From assembly GCF_002563955.1 (NCBI RefSeq), contig NZ_PDJE01000001.1:1178001-1242000 (forward strand): a stretch of DNA of 64,000 nucleotides, given 5' to 3'. Below, piece by piece: positions 34,948 to 45,448 of this stretch. The notes under the pieces were generated by a model, which saw only the letters and a list, made by a program, of their open reading frames with translations, did no database searches and was not told where the DNA came from. Source of the stretch: Paramicrobacterium agarici (lineage in GTDB: Bacteria; Actinomycetota; Actinomycetes; Actinomycetales; Microbacteriaceae). The position numbers and the translations under genes are program-made. Position 1 is the stretch's first letter; every line of letters begins with the position of its first letter.

Positions 34948-36464
34948 ATGGAAAACATGGCAGCAGCACCCGGATTCGGGTCTCCGGAGGGCCCGGATGC
35001 TGTCGCTGTGCGTGCCGCTGAGAATGTACTCGCCGCAGCTGCTGACCTCACCGACATCGAACCCGCCGCGCTCTCCGCAGGCGCCCTGCTGGAGTTCACG
35101 GGTCTGCTGGGCAACATTGCTCGTCTGGTCGAGGGTCGTCAGGTCGGCAACGTCGGTGACATTGCTCGCCGTTCGGACGCGGATGCCGGGTTTGATGGTC
35201 TTGCTGCTCGTCACGGGTGCTCCTCGCCGGCAGCGTTGTTTGAGAAGGTCACGGGGGCGAAGAACTCGACGGCGTACCGGTATACGAGACTCGCCGCCCA
35301 TACGACACCGAGAGTTTCCGATACGGGGCTGCCGCTTGCCCCGGTGTTCCCGCAGACCGCGGCAGCGTTGAGCGATGGTGTCATCGGTTTGGATGCTGCC
35401 GAAGCCATCACCACAACACTCGCGCCAGTGCTGCCTCGTGCGGTGCCGGAGCAGATGGACAGGGCCGAAGCGACCTTGCTGGGCAACGCGACCGGCGCGA
35501 ACGGGGAGGCACCCGTGTCAGCGGATAACCTGCGCCAGCAGGCGAGAGCGTTCTGCGCGGTGCTGGACCCGGACGGTGTGGAACCGTCTGCTGAGGAACT
35601 GCACCAGGCGCGGAAGTTGGTGTTTCGGCATCAAGAGGACGGGACCCTGAAGATCACGGGAACCTTGTCGCCGGAGCAGGCGGCACAGGTGACACCCGTG
35701 TTTGACGCCTACATGTCCAAGAGAACGTCACCGACGTTTATGCATGCCGACGAGCTCGCTGACAACGAGGAAGCGCCGGAGGAGCGGTCGAAACCGCAGG
35801 AACGCGCCGACGTGTTCACGGCGATCGTCGGCGGCACCGGGAAGCAGAAGACCGCACCCAAACTCCACGGCCGCGGCCCGACCGTGCTCGTCACCGTGGA
35901 CGAACGCAACCTCAACACAGGGACCGGGGCAGCGTGGTCACCGGGGACACCGGCACCGTTGCCGATGAGCTACGTGAAGCAAATGCAATGCGACGGCGAC
36001 ACCCGGCAGGTCGCGATCAACAGTGATGGCGAAGTGCTCAATCTCGGGACCGCCGAGAGGTTTTTCAGCACGCAGCAGCGGCTAGCGTTGATCGCCAGGG
36101 ACGCACCCACCTGTGTTGCACCCGACTGTCACATCCCGCCTGGCTCTGCGAAGCCCACCACATTCACGCATGGGAGACCGTCGGCAGAACAGACCTGCCC
36201 AACGGCGTCCTCGTCTGCTGGTTTCACCACAGACTGCTCGAACGCGGAGAATGGGCCATCACCCGCGACAACAACGGCCGACCACGCGTCATACCGCCAG
36301 GCTGGTACGTGAACCGGCGGTACCTCGGGCAACGACGACCACCCTACGGCGGGCGAGATACCGGGCCGCGTTCCTGACAACGCGGCGGCCCCGACACACG
36401 ATACGCACGAGCAGAACAGCTCGAAGCGCTACTCGGAGTGCCCGGAGCGCCGCCAATCTCGTAG
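34948..36464 (+). pseudogene. Broken 13E12/DUF222-HNH endonuclease family gene
   Basis: The first 400 or so codons form an intact DUF222 (13E12 repeat) domain from the ATG at 34948. At about 36145 the frame slips: the open frame runs on as nonsense to 36312, while the HNH nuclease sequence continues in another frame (CEAHHIHAW, then NGVLVCWFHHRLLERGEW). One lost base near 36145 would restore it. That frame also has a TGA at 36375-36377 inside the usual tail, which otherwise continues (RYARAEQLEALLGVPG) to a stop at 36464. With both lesions real, the nuclease is dead. This is a multicopy actinobacterial family of uncertain, possibly mobile, function. Confidence 0.85.
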
Positions 36465-36567
36465 CTCGCCAGATTCTGTGACATTTGTCCCACGGATGTC
36501 AGGACGTCACCACCTGTCTGAGCCGACCTTCTGATTCCTATCGTCGAAAGCGACGAAAGGAAACATC

Positions 36568-37023
36568 ATGACGTCAACTCAGAAAGCCACTCGGGCTACT
36601 CAGGCATCTCAACGGACTTCCACGGGAGCGCGTGCGTTCACCAGCACCCTGACTATCGCCATCGCCACACTCGCGGCTCTGCTGATCTGGGCGATCTGCG
36701 TTCCCCTCCTCGGCATCGAGCTCGACGTACCGCAAGCCGGAATGACCGTCGGACCCATCGCTATCGCCGTGTCAGCACTCGGTGGCGGCATCGCTGCTTG
36801 GGGCCTGCAAGCGACCATGGGGCGCACTCGCCGAGGGCTGAAAGCGTGGACAGTGGTCGCTCTCGTCGTGCTCGCGCTTTCACTCGCCGGCCCCGCCCTC
36901 TCGGGGGCAATCGGTGCCGCGCTGAGCATCCTCGAGATACTGCACATCGTCGTGGGCACCATTCTGATCGTTGGGCTACGTCGAGCCGGACGCGCAGCAC
37001 CCGCACGACGGTCGAACGCGTAA
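36568..37023 (+). CDS. DUF6069-like four-helix membrane protein
   Basis: A 151-residue protein with a Thr/Ser/Gln-rich N-terminus followed by four hydrophobic helices. The pattern PLLGIELDV after helix 1 and GGGIAAWGLQATM resembles the DUF6069 family. The function is unknown. AAAGGA lies just before the ATG. It precedes the histidine kinase gene by 22 bases on the same strand, so it may be part of that signalling operon. Confidence 0.75.
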   Translation: MTSTQKATRATQASQRTSTGARAFTSTLTIAIATLAALLIWAICVPLLGIELDVPQAGMTVGPIAIAVSALGGGIAAWGLQATMGRTRRGLKAWTVVALVVLALSLAGPALSGAIGAALSILEILHIVVGTILIVGLRRAGRAAPARRSNA

Positions 37024-37045
37024 CGTGATGTGGGGAAGGACACTG

Positions 37046-38188
37046 ATGACCGACCAGATGACGACCACAGGCCCGCGGGCCTCAGAATGCGACGACTGGG
37101 GCGCCAACTGGTTCGCCGCGCGGCGTGGACCGTGGTTCGCACTGATCTGGCTTCCCGTTCTCATAGTCGCACCACTCGTATCGAACATCGCGAGTGGCAA
37201 CGTCACCGCGACGATCACCTACGTGCTCATTGCCGCCTGGTACGTGGTGACGGTCGTGGTGCCATACAGAGGCGTGCCGCAGTGGATGAGCGAGCTGTGC
37301 GTCGCCGTGCTCACGGCCCTCGTTGTCGCGCAGTTTGTGATCTCGCACGACGGTCAAGGTTTTCTGTACCCGCTTCTCGCGATTGCAGCAGCAACCGCGA
37401 TCCGGCGTCGCTACGCCCTAGGCATAGTGATGGGACTTTCGATCAGCGGATCGATCGCTGAGGGCATCGCCACCTGGTCACTCGCGAATGCCCTGCTGTT
37501 CGGGTTCGCGAGCGTTGTGGCGGGTGTGAGCACCTACCTGATCGGCGCTCTCGTCGACATCGTCGCCGAGCTGCGTTCCACTCGACGCCGCCTCGCCGGA
37601 CTCGCCGTCGCTGAAGAGCGCCAGCGCTTCTCGCGAGATCTGCATGACCTTCTCGGGCACACGCTGTCGGTCATTGTCGTGAAGGCTGAGGCGATCCGTC
37701 GCTTCGCAGCATCCGACCCCGACTCTGTCGTGAACCATGCACGCGGAATCGAAGACGTGGGGCGCACAGCACTCGCTGACGTACGCCAGGCGGTCGCGGG
37801 ATACCGCGAATTGCGCCTGGAGCACGAGCTGTCCGGTGCGACCGAAGCGCTCGAGGACGCCGGCGTGAGCATGGAAGCGTCGCGGCCGGTTCCCGCACTG
37901 TCGCCGCAGACCGATGCCCTGTTCGCATGGGTGGTGCGCGAGGCGACGACGAACGTCATTCGGCACTCGCACGCAACACACTGCACCGTTCGCGTCATGT
38001 CAGGCTCTGAAGGCGCGAGCATGGAGATTGCCGACAACGGTCGCGGTGCTGTCGCCGCCGAATGGGGATCGGGAATTCGCGGCATGCGCGAGCGGGCGGC
38101 GAGAGCTGGCGGAACTCTTGACGTCGCGTCTGACGCACGCGGATTCACACTGACCATCGCGGTTCCGGCCGAGGGGAGCGCCTCATGA
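37046..38188 (+). CDS. DesK-family sensor histidine kinase
   Basis: A 380-residue kinase with five or six N-terminal membrane helices, a short coiled linker and a HisKA_3 domain with His200 in SRDLHDLLGHTLS. The HATPase domain includes EATTNVIRHSHA, DNGRGA and GIRGMRERAARAGG. DesK-type kinases sense membrane state. The ATG was chosen because GAAGGA lies upstream; a longer frame exists but overlaps the preceding gene. Its stop overlaps the response-regulator start by 4 bases. Confidence 0.9.
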   Translation: MTDQMTTTGPRASECDDWGANWFAARRGPWFALIWLPVLIVAPLVSNIASGNVTATITYVLIAAWYVVTVVVPYRGVPQWMSELCVAVLTALVVAQFVISHDGQGFLYPLLAIAAATAIRRRYALGIVMGLSISGSIAEGIATWSLANALLFGFASVVAGVSTYLIGALVDIVAELRSTRRRLAGLAVAEERQRFSRDLHDLLGHTLSVIVVKAEAIRRFAASDPDSVVNHARGIEDVGRTALADVRQAVAGYRELRLEHELSGATEALEDAGVSMEASRPVPALSPQTDALFAWVVREATTNVIRHSHATHCTVRVMSGSEGASMEIADNGRGAVAAEWGSGIRGMRERAARAGGTLDVASDARGFTLTIAVPAEGSAS

Positions 38189-38790
38189 TCTCGATTGTGA
38201 TCGCTGAAGACCAGACTATGATGCGCTCGGCTCTGACGAGTCTGCTCGAGCTGGAAGACGACCTGACGGTCTGCGCGGGCGTCAGTCGCGGCGATGACGT
38301 GGCGGCTGCTGTGCGCGAGCACAAGCCCGACGTCGCGCTGGTCGACATCGAGATGCCCGGAAAGAGCGGGCTTGACGCGATCGCCGACATTCGACGAGAG
38401 AGCCCCGGCACCGCAGTCGTCATCGTCACGACGTTCGGCCGCGCCGGCTATCTGCGCAGAGCGATGGATGCTGGAGCCCGCGGCTTTCTGGTCAAAGACA
38501 ACCCCGTCGAAGAGCTCGCCGCTTCCATTCGCCGCGTGGTCGCAGGCGAGACCGTCATCGATCAACTGCTGGCGGCGCAGGCCCTCAGCGCGGGAGAGAA
38601 TCCGTTGAGTGACCGCGAGGTCGACGTTCTCGCAGCGTCTGACGGCGGCATCCCGATCTCTGAGATCGCGCAGAAGCTGCACCTCTCCACCGCGACCGTG
38701 CGCAATTATCTCTCGGCCGCCATTGGCAAGCTCGGCGCTCGCAATCGCGCCGAGGCGCTGACTCTCGCGCGGCGCAGCGGCTGGGTGTGA
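38185..38790 (+). CDS. DesR-like NarL-type response regulator
   Basis: A 201-residue regulator. The receiver has Asp54 in VALVDIEMPGKSG, and the LuxR-type helix-turn-helix includes LHLSTATVRNYLSAAIGKL. It is the partner of the kinase it overlaps. DesR homologues control membrane-lipid fluidity or efflux genes; the target here is not evident, although the four-helix protein upstream is a candidate. Confidence 0.93.
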   Translation: MISIVIAEDQTMMRSALTSLLELEDDLTVCAGVSRGDDVAAAVREHKPDVALVDIEMPGKSGLDAIADIRRESPGTAVVIVTTFGRAGYLRRAMDAGARGFLVKDNPVEELAASIRRVVAGETVIDQLLAAQALSAGENPLSDREVDVLAASDGGIPISEIAQKLHLSTATVRNYLSAAIGKLGARNRAEALTLARRSGWV

Positions 38791-38793
38791 TCG

Positions 38794-39291
38794 CTACTCG
38801 AACACGAGCCACTGGCGCCCGTCGATCAGTTCACGCGCAGCGTCAAGGTGTCCGGCATGGGTCGCCGTCTCGGCAAGCACGTGCAGCACGACGTCGCGTA
38901 CCGTTGCCAGCCGGTACTCGCCGAACAGATCGTCGGGCCACCACACGGGTGGGGCGTCGAAGGATGCGGCGGCGAGAATGGCGTTCGAGCGGTCGATGGC
39001 CTTCACATACAGGTCGACGGCTTGCGACCCCGTGAGACTGTCGGGAACGTCCCATCCGTCACCGCCTGATCCGACCCACTCGACGACAGCCGGGTCACCT
39101 GCGACGGTGCCCGCGAACCAGAACCGCTCGTCGTCGAGCGCCAGGTGGTGCAGCATTGCGGTCAAGGACCAGCCGCTCGGCAGCATCCGCCTGGCCATCG
39201 CCTCATCGTCGAGCCCCTCAACGGTGCCGAGCACGTGCTGCCGCTGACTATCGAGTCGCGCGAGCAGTGCCGCGTCTGCTGCCGTCGTCAT
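38794..39291 (-). CDS. DinB-family (DUF664) thiol-transferase-like protein
   Basis: A 165-residue four-helix-bundle protein. It has the metal-binding histidines of the DinB/YfiT fold: one of the pair His48/49 in TAMLHHLALDDERFWF, and His145 and His148 in ETATHAGHLDAARELIDG. This actinobacterial DUF664 branch includes mycothiol-dependent S-transferases. It likely detoxifies electrophiles with mycothiol (inference). The start MTTAADA is supported by TAATGT exactly 6 nt upstream. It is convergent with the DesKR operon. Confidence 0.85.
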   Translation of the reverse strand: MTTAADAALLARLDSQRQHVLGTVEGLDDEAMARRMLPSGWSLTAMLHHLALDDERFWFAGTVAGDPAVVEWVGSGGDGWDVPDSLTGSQAVDLYVKAIDRSNAILAAASFDAPPVWWPDDLFGEYRLATVRDVVLHVLAETATHAGHLDAARELIDGRQWLVFE

Positions 39292-39297
39292 GCCCAC

Positions 39298-39303
39298 ACA
39301 TTA
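39298..39303 (-). promoter_or_regulatory. Leaderless -10 box of the DinB-family gene
   Basis: TAATGT on the minus strand, 6 nt, then the ATG. It is one of the closest matches to the consensus in this window. Confidence 0.6.
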
Positions 39304-39364
39304 CGGGTCAGCTGGCAATCCACCAAAGTTGCCTTCTGAACTGGTATTGCGGTCCGAATCGCGG

Positions 39365-39389
39365 TAAACTTGAGTATCAACGACTCAAG
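39365..39389 (+). promoter_or_regulatory. HspR operator (HAIR) and -10 box of clpB
   Basis: CTTGAGT (39369-39375), 7 spacer bases, ACTCAAG (39383-39389): a perfect HAIR. The -10 box TAAACT at 39365-39370 overlaps it by two bases, exactly as at the dnaK proximal site. The -35 region is weak. Confidence 0.88.
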
Positions 39390-39443
39390 TTTTGATTGCA
39401 CATTCAATCCAGACAATTGACTGCGCAGGCAGGAAGGACACAC

Positions 39444-41594
<2,151 letters not shown>

Positions 41595-41602
41595 ACCTGA
41601 CG

Positions 41603-41640
41603 AACGGGCGCTTCCCCCACGCGGGGGAAGCGCCCGTTTC
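41603..41640 (+). terminator. Terminator of clpB
   Basis: AACGGGCGCTTCCCCC and its exact reverse complement form a perfect 16-bp stem with a 4-nt loop (ACGC), ending GTTTC. It lies 8 bases after the clpB stop and is the strongest hairpin seen in the window. Confidence 0.88.
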
Positions 41641-41662
41641 GATTGTCGGGCACCATGGAGTC

Positions 41663-42910
41663 GTGGCGGAGCACACGCAGAAAACGAGAGTTGTGGCGAC
41701 GGCCTGGCGTCGCGCGCTCGTGCTGCTCATCGGCGGACTCGTTGCACTGCCATACGGCGCGATCGCCGTGTGGAGCCTTGGGCTCTGGATCACGGGCGGC
41801 CCGCTCAGCGCCCGGCTCTCGAGTCTGGTCGTGCTCGCGCTGCTGGTGGTTCCTGCGGTGCTTCCGGTGACACGGGCGCTTGAGCGCACTGTCGCGAACC
41901 AGCTTCTCGATACCGCCATTCCCGAGCCGCAGAGGCGCGCCACACTCGCGGACACGGGGCGTGGAGCGCTCTTCTTCGCCGGCCACATCGCCTCTGGCGG
42001 CATCCTGATTCTCGGCATCGCCTTCGTCTTTCCGCTGTGTGCGGTGCTCATCGGCGATGCTCTCACCTCGACCGGATCCGATGAGGGTGCGGCGTTGCTG
42101 CGCGACACCTTCTCGATCACCGAGATCGACGCGACGACTGCGCTCATTGTCGGCGGGCTTGCGGCCGTGCTCATTGTCGTCGTCACGATCGCCGCGGCGT
42201 ATCTGCTGCCGTGGTACGCGACGCTGCTGCTGGGGCCGTCGCGCGATGAGCAGCGCGCGAGCGAGGCCGAGGCTGCGCGCGCCGGGCAGCGCCGTGAGGC
42301 TCTTGCTCGCGATGTGCATGACTCGGTCGGCCACGCGCTCACGGTGTCGACAATGCAGGCGCTCGTCGCGCGTGGCGCCATTGAGCGAGACCCGGATGCT
42401 GCTCGCGCGGCGCTCGACCAGATCGAACGTGTATCGCGCGCCGCCGTCGCGGAGCTCGACTACGTGCTTCGCGTGTTGCGTGATGGCGACGAGCCGCGCG
42501 ATGATCGGGCTCCCGATCGCCGTACTCTCGCCGATGTCGACAGTCTTGCCCGTGAGACGCGAGCGGTCGGCTTCGAAGTCGACCTCTGCGTCGATGGGCA
42601 CCCAGAGAAGCTGCCCGCGAGTCTTGGGCGCGAGGCGTATCGCGTCGTGCAGGAGGGGGTCACGAACGCCCTGCGATATGCGGCAACGCCACGTGTCACC
42701 GTAAGCATCGTCATCGACGACGAGGAGCTGAGCGTTCTCGTCGAGAACGAGACCAGTGCCGTTCGCGTGATCGATGGCCGAGGGCTCGCAGGAGTGCGTG
42801 AACGCGTCGCGGTGCTCGGCGGTGAGTCGTCGGTGGATATTGTCGCCGAGCGGTGGCGTCTGTCCGCCCGGCTTCCGGTTCGCGGCCCGCAGGGTGGGAG
42901 GGGCACGTGA
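41663..42910 (+). CDS. Sensor histidine kinase, HisKA_3 type
   Basis: A 415-residue kinase with four N-terminal membrane helices arranged as two pairs (about 18-42, 54-70, 103-130, 160-190). The HisKA_3 domain has His219 in LARDVHDSVGHALT, and the HATPase has EGVTNALRYAA and GRGLAGVRERV. The GTG start has CACCAT 6 nt upstream, a degenerate leaderless -10. The stop overlaps the response-regulator start (GTGA). No sensory domain other than the membrane segments is present, so it probably senses envelope stress. Confidence 0.9.
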   Translation: MAEHTQKTRVVATAWRRALVLLIGGLVALPYGAIAVWSLGLWITGGPLSARLSSLVVLALLVVPAVLPVTRALERTVANQLLDTAIPEPQRRATLADTGRGALFFAGHIASGGILILGIAFVFPLCAVLIGDALTSTGSDEGAALLRDTFSITEIDATTALIVGGLAAVLIVVVTIAAAYLLPWYATLLLGPSRDEQRASEAEAARAGQRREALARDVHDSVGHALTVSTMQALVARGAIERDPDAARAALDQIERVSRAAVAELDYVLRVLRDGDEPRDDRAPDRRTLADVDSLARETRAVGFEVDLCVDGHPEKLPASLGREAYRVVQEGVTNALRYAATPRVTVSIVIDDEELSVLVENETSAVRVIDGRGLAGVRERVAVLGGESSVDIVAERWRLSARLPVRGPQGGRGT

Positions 42911-43566
42911 GCCTTCGAATCGTGCTGGTCGACGATGAGCCGCTCGTGCGGGCGGGACTGCGTGCGATCTTCGACGCCGAGCCCGGCATCAGTGTCGTCG
43001 GAGAAGCCTCAGACGGCGACGAAGTCACGCAAGCCGTCACTGAATTCGCCCCCGCTGTCGTGGTGATGGATGTGCGTATGCCGCGCATGAGCGGAATTGA
43101 GGCGACGCGGCTGCTCATGCAGCATCCATCACGCCCTCGCGTGCTTATTCTGACGACATTCGACAGCGACGATCACGTCTATGACGCACTCAAGGCCGGT
43201 GCCGATGGCTTTGTCGTGAAGCGTGCCGAACCCGCGGAGCTCGTGCGCGCGGTGCAGATCGTCGCAGATGGTGAGTCTCTTCTCTATCCGGCGCACATCA
43301 GGCGCCTCGCGGCGAGGCACGGAACGCAGGGTGACAAGCTCGGCTCTGCGCACCTCAGCGATCGTGAGCAAGACGTGCTGCGCTGGGTCGCTCGGGGTCT
43401 GTCGAACGCGCAGATCGCGCACGAGCTCTTCGTGGGAGCGGAGACGGTCAAATCTCACGTCGCCAGCATTCTCATGAAGCTCGGCGTGCGCGACCGCACG
43501 CAGGCGGTGATCGCGGCGTACGAATCTGGGTTCATCGAGCCGGGAGCTGAACTCGGCCCCCGGTGA
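42907..43566 (+). CDS. NarL-type response regulator
   Basis: A 219-residue regulator with Asp55 in VVVMDVRMPRMSGIEA and a LuxR helix-turn-helix (LSDREQDVLRWVARGLSNAQ, then ETVKSHVASILMKLGV). The GTG start overlaps the kinase stop, so the pair is coupled. The membrane protein gene that follows on the same strand is a likely target or accessory. Confidence 0.93.
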   Translation: MSLRIVLVDDEPLVRAGLRAIFDAEPGISVVGEASDGDEVTQAVTEFAPAVVVMDVRMPRMSGIEATRLLMQHPSRPRVLILTTFDSDDHVYDALKAGADGFVVKRAEPAELVRAVQIVADGESLLYPAHIRRLAARHGTQGDKLGSAHLSDREQDVLRWVARGLSNAQIAHELFVGAETVKSHVASILMKLGVRDRTQAVIAAYESGFIEPGAELGPR

Positions 43567-43639
43567 ACTCCCCCGTGCCGGGATGACATTCCCCCGCACG
43601 GGTGGAGACGACGCCAACGTCGATCGCGACGCTGGAATC

Positions 43640-44629
43640 ATGAATACATCACCTCACCTCACAGCGCGTGCCGCCGGGAGTCAGCAGCGGCGCAGCCGAA
43701 TCACAATGTTCGCGGCCCTCGTCTGGTCAATCAGCCTTGTGGCAGCATCCGTCCTCTGGCTCACCGGGCTCGTCGATGCCCCATTCGCCGACTTCTCACC
43801 GGGCGATTTCAGTGCGCTCATCGACGCCCTTCCTGGGCCTTTCGCAGCCGTGCTTCTCGGCATTGTCGGCGTCATCGTGACCGCGGTCGCGGCGTGGGCG
43901 CTGTCGCGAGCGGAGCCTCCCATCGCAGTGCTCGCGGTCGTCGCCGGGGCGCTGACGGTCTTCTCGACAGTCATCGTCGCCGACGCGAAGGTCATGGCGG
44001 TGATCGGGTACGCTCTGAGCTTTCGGCTCGTGCCGCTCGATGGCGCCACGACGCTGCAGTTCGGGATGCTGCTTGGCTCCGCCGTCTGGATCGCCGCGGC
44101 TGTCTGCGCGCCAGCCGGCCGCCTTGTGCCGATCGAAGGCAGGCGGGCGTCGATGCTCGAATGGGCGGCGGTCGCTGTCGCGGTTGTCGTGCCGCTGCTC
44201 TACGCAGCCGTGCGATTCGCGTGGGCCGCGGGGATTCCCCTCGGTATCTCGGACGAGATGCTCGCCGACGGTCAGGAATCAGGACTCTGGACGGTCGGAT
44301 TGGGTCTCGCCAGCGTCGCTACCGCTGTTGCGCTGCTGACTCTCGGGCTTGTTCAGCGCTGGGGTGAGCGGGTCCCTCACTGGGTTCCCGCACTCGGTGG
44401 CCGTCGCATTCCTGTCGCGCTCGCCGCTGTGCCCGTCACGATCGGAGGGCTGGCGATCTTCGCAGGCGGCGTGATGTTCGTGAGAGTCGCGATGTCGGGT
44501 TCGCTTCCGCTGAGCGAGAACTGGTCGACGATCGGCCCAGAGCTTCTCTGGCCGCTGTGGGCGATCGCGCTCGCCGTCGCGCTCGCCGGCTATGTGCGCC
44601 GCCGCATCCGCGTCGACAACCCGGCTTGA
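43640..44629 (+). CDS. Unknown polytopic membrane protein after a two-component pair
   Basis: A 329-residue protein with a short hydrophilic N-terminus and eight or so hydrophobic segments. No domain is recognised. It begins about 70 bases after the response-regulator gene on the same strand, so it may be transcribed with it. The start MNTSPHLT was chosen as the first ATG before helix 1; an earlier start in the frame exists without homology support. An inverted repeat follows in the intergenic space. Confidence 0.75.
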   Translation: MNTSPHLTARAAGSQQRRSRITMFAALVWSISLVAASVLWLTGLVDAPFADFSPGDFSALIDALPGPFAAVLLGIVGVIVTAVAAWALSRAEPPIAVLAVVAGALTVFSTVIVADAKVMAVIGYALSFRLVPLDGATTLQFGMLLGSAVWIAAAVCAPAGRLVPIEGRRASMLEWAAVAVAVVVPLLYAAVRFAWAAGIPLGISDEMLADGQESGLWTVGLGLASVATAVALLTLGLVQRWGERVPHWVPALGGRRIPVALAAVPVTIGGLAIFAGGVMFVRVAMSGSLPLSENWSTIGPELLWPLWAIALAVALAGYVRRRIRVDNPA

Positions 44630-44683
44630 TCGCCGATTGAAATGGCCGGTTCGAGGGGCCACCTGCCGCCAGGAGAATAAAGT

Positions 44684-44727
44684 GCCGAGACGAGGACTGG
44701 GAATCGAGTTCTGGTCCTCGTCTCGGC
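44684..44727. repeat. 14-bp inverted repeat between convergent genes
   Basis: GCCGAGACGAGGAC (44684-44697) and GTCCTCGTCTCGGC (44714-44727) are perfect reverse complements with a 16-nt loop. They sit between a membrane-protein gene and the convergent nitroreductase gene, where a bidirectional terminator is expected, but no U-tract follows on either side. It may instead be a protein-binding site or structured RNA. Confidence 0.6.
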
Positions 44728-44796
44728 GAAACGTCCTTCTGCCGGCACGGTGAGAAGATTGCCGACTCCGCTGCCGCACCGGCATAGCGAGGTTGC

Positions 44797-45381
44797 TTAC
44801 GCGTTGACGAGCACGATCTCCTCGAGCGACTTGCGCTCACGCGGGGCGATCTCACGCGCGCGCAGCTTTTCGTCTGGCAGCGCCTCCGGGGCCGCGAGCA
44901 CGCCGAGAGCCGTCACCGAAACCACGCGCTGACGTGCCGGCAGGCCAAACGCCCCGTGCAGTCCCTCGGGGTTGAAGCCGCCCATCTGGTGCACGTGAAG
45001 ACCGTCTTTGTGCGCCTGCAGCGCGAGCGTCGCAGCCGCCTGGCCGAGGTCGTACTCAGCCCAGCGCAGCTCGGTGCCGTCGTCGGTCTGCGTCTCCGCG
45101 ACGTTGACGATCAGAGCCGCGGCCGTCACGGCCCACAGCTGGTTGAATCCCAGCAGGTTCTCGACAATCGCCTCGTGTTCCGGCGTTCCGCGGCGCGCGA
45201 CAATGAAGCGCCACGGCTGTGTGTTCGCCGCGGATGCTGCCCAGCGCGCCGCTTCGAGAGCAGCGGTGAGCTTCGCTTCGGGCACCTCGATCGCGACGTC
45301 GAAGGAGCGCGGGCTCCACCGGCCAGCGATCACCTCCGAGATCGGTGCACTTGTCACGGCCAGTCGGTCCTGCGGTGTCAT
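44797..45381 (-). CDS. Nitroreductase-family flavoprotein
   Basis: A 194-residue nitroreductase-fold protein. It has RWSPRSFD (FMN-binding Arg), AARWAASAANTQPWRFIVA and YDLGQAAATLALQAH, all typical of FMN-dependent NAD(P)H oxidoreductases that reduce nitroaromatics, quinones or flavins. The start MTPQDRL was chosen because GAGGAG lies 5 nt upstream; a longer frame begins 18 codons earlier. It is transcribed in the same direction as the acetyl-CoA synthetase gene upstream of it, with a gap of about 70 bases. Confidence 0.87.
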   Translation of the reverse strand: MTPQDRLAVTSAPISEVIAGRWSPRSFDVAIEVPEAKLTAALEAARWAASAANTQPWRFIVARRGTPEHEAIVENLLGFNQLWAVTAAALIVNVAETQTDDGTELRWAEYDLGQAAATLALQAHKDGLHVHQMGGFNPEGLHGAFGLPARQRVVSVTALGVLAAPEALPDEKLRAREIAPRERKSLEEIVLVNA

Positions 45382-45448
45382 AGGTCTCCTCATTGTCGTT
45401 GCCGGGGCGCCGCGCCCCGAAACATGCAAACGCATAAGTAGCTCGTGC

